A stretch of 14,729 nt of DNA from JBCBWG01 sp039039985 (GTDB lineage Bacteria; Pseudomonadota; Alphaproteobacteria; Rhizobiales; Hyphomicrobiaceae): positions 1 to 14,729 of the forward strand of contig JBCCOV010000127.1 in NCBI GenBank assembly GCA_039039985.1, written 5' to 3'. Numbering within the stretch: position 1 is the first letter of the stretch; each line of letters starts with the position of its first letter. The notes beneath the pieces are model-generated. The model had not been told where the DNA came from. It saw nothing but the letters and a program-made list of their open reading frames with translations, and searched no databases. Of the stretch, positions 14,592 to 14,729 are shown piece after piece. Made by a program: the position numbers and the translations under genes.

Positions 14592-14641
14592 GCGGGCTAT
14601 CCTGGTAGGACGGTTCCCAGGCCGCGAATGCGGCCCGGCGC
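14588..14641 (-). repeat. Right repeat-element head: two hairpins
   Basis: This is the inverted counterpart of the left end. On the minus strand, hairpin A is CCGGGCCGC, loop ATTC, GCGGCCTGG (14638-14617). A weak hairpin B follows, TCCT/AGGA around three bases (14610-14600), then CCCGCGCTC (14596-14588). Hairpin A's stem is identical to the left copy while its loop differs, and hairpin B keeps a stem with unrelated bases. Confidence 0.55.
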
Positions 14642-14649
14642 GTTGCGCC
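14637..14649. repeat. Inverted repeat GGCGC-GTT-GCGCC
   Basis: A perfect 5-bp stem with a three-base loop sits between hairpin A of the repeat element and the larger palindrome cluster. It is short and could arise by chance in GC-rich DNA, but it belongs to a run of consecutive inverted repeats from 14617 to 14720. Confidence 0.4.
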
Positions 14650-14657
14650 GCCCCCAC

Positions 14658-14720
14658 CCCAACGCGGGTGTTCCCGCGTTGGGCATTTCAAATGTCGAGA
14701 TGGCGAACACGCCATCTCGA
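14658..14720. repeat. Three abutting perfect palindromes (26-11-26 bp)
   Basis: 14658-14683 has 11-bp arms CCCAACGCGGG and CCCGCGTTGGG around TGTT. 14684-14694 is CATTTCAAATG. 14695-14720 has 11-bp arms TCGAGATGGCG and CGCCATCTCGA around AACA. No base separates the three. Each large hairpin is followed on one strand by CATTT (plus strand for the first, minus strand for the second), so the pair could be converging intrinsic terminators with short U-runs. The neighbouring gene beyond 14729 is not visible, so this is unresolved. Confidence 0.65.
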
Positions 14721-14729
14721 TGGGGCCCG

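Noticed and set aside
14413..14715. 100-codon minus-strand frame through the right repeats
   Set aside because: It translates hairpins and tandem repeats into low-complexity Arg/Ser sequence, so it is most likely a by-product of the repeat length.
1..14729. Composite transposon or genomic island bounded by the inverted repeats
   Set aside because: No transposase, integrase, target-site duplication or tRNA is visible, and the cco/hemN content is typical core metabolism.

Overview
The window is GC-rich bacterial DNA, most likely from an alphaproteobacterium. A position near the Hyphomicrobiales or Rhodospirillales fits the ccoNOQP-ccoGHIS order, the FixK/FNR-type boxes, the adrenodoxin-type ferredoxin and the TrxR-like ferredoxin-NADP reductase, but I cannot name a genus. 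The core is a complete cbb3-type (high-affinity, microaerobic) cytochrome c oxidase locus with its assembly genes, read on the minus strand from about 8650 down to 217.

Layout: (1) 1-192, a repeat element of two small hairpins and 48-bp tandem units. (2) 217-5011 minus, an assembly operon: a small unrecognised cysteine-rich gene, then ccoG, ccoH, ccoI and ccoS. (3) 5118-5146, a terminator-like hairpin, with a FixK-like box at 5069-5082 separating the two cco operons. (4) 5173-8650 minus, the structural operon ccoN-ccoO-ccoQ-ccoP; ccoQ is only 59 residues long. (5) 8651-8843, a divergent intergenic region with an FNR/FixK box at 8730-8743. (6) 8844-10181 plus, hemN. (7) 10388-12708 plus, a small lipoprotein, a small multi-spanning membrane protein and a CelD/BcsL-like GNAT acetyltransferase. 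(8) 12771-14260 minus, a ferredoxin-NADP reductase and a 2Fe-2S ferredoxin. (9) 14261-14729, no gene: palindromes upstream of the ferredoxin, a second inverted copy of the left-end repeat element, and a dense array of perfect inverted repeats.

The genes fit low-oxygen respiration. CcoN/O/P form the oxidase and CcoQ stabilises it. CcoI and CcoG handle copper, CcoH and CcoS assist assembly and cofactor insertion, and HemN makes heme precursor without oxygen. The boxes before ccoN/hemN and before the assembly operon suggest one oxygen-responsive FNR/FixK-type regulator for all three transcripts; that regulator is not in the window. The ferredoxin and its reductase probably form an NADPH-driven electron supply.

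The least explained items are the 85-residue Cys-rich protein translationally coupled to ccoG, the repeat elements that bracket the locus in inverted orientation, and three abutting palindromes of 26, 11 and 26 bp at the right edge. No transposase, integrase, tRNA, rRNA or CRISPR array was seen.
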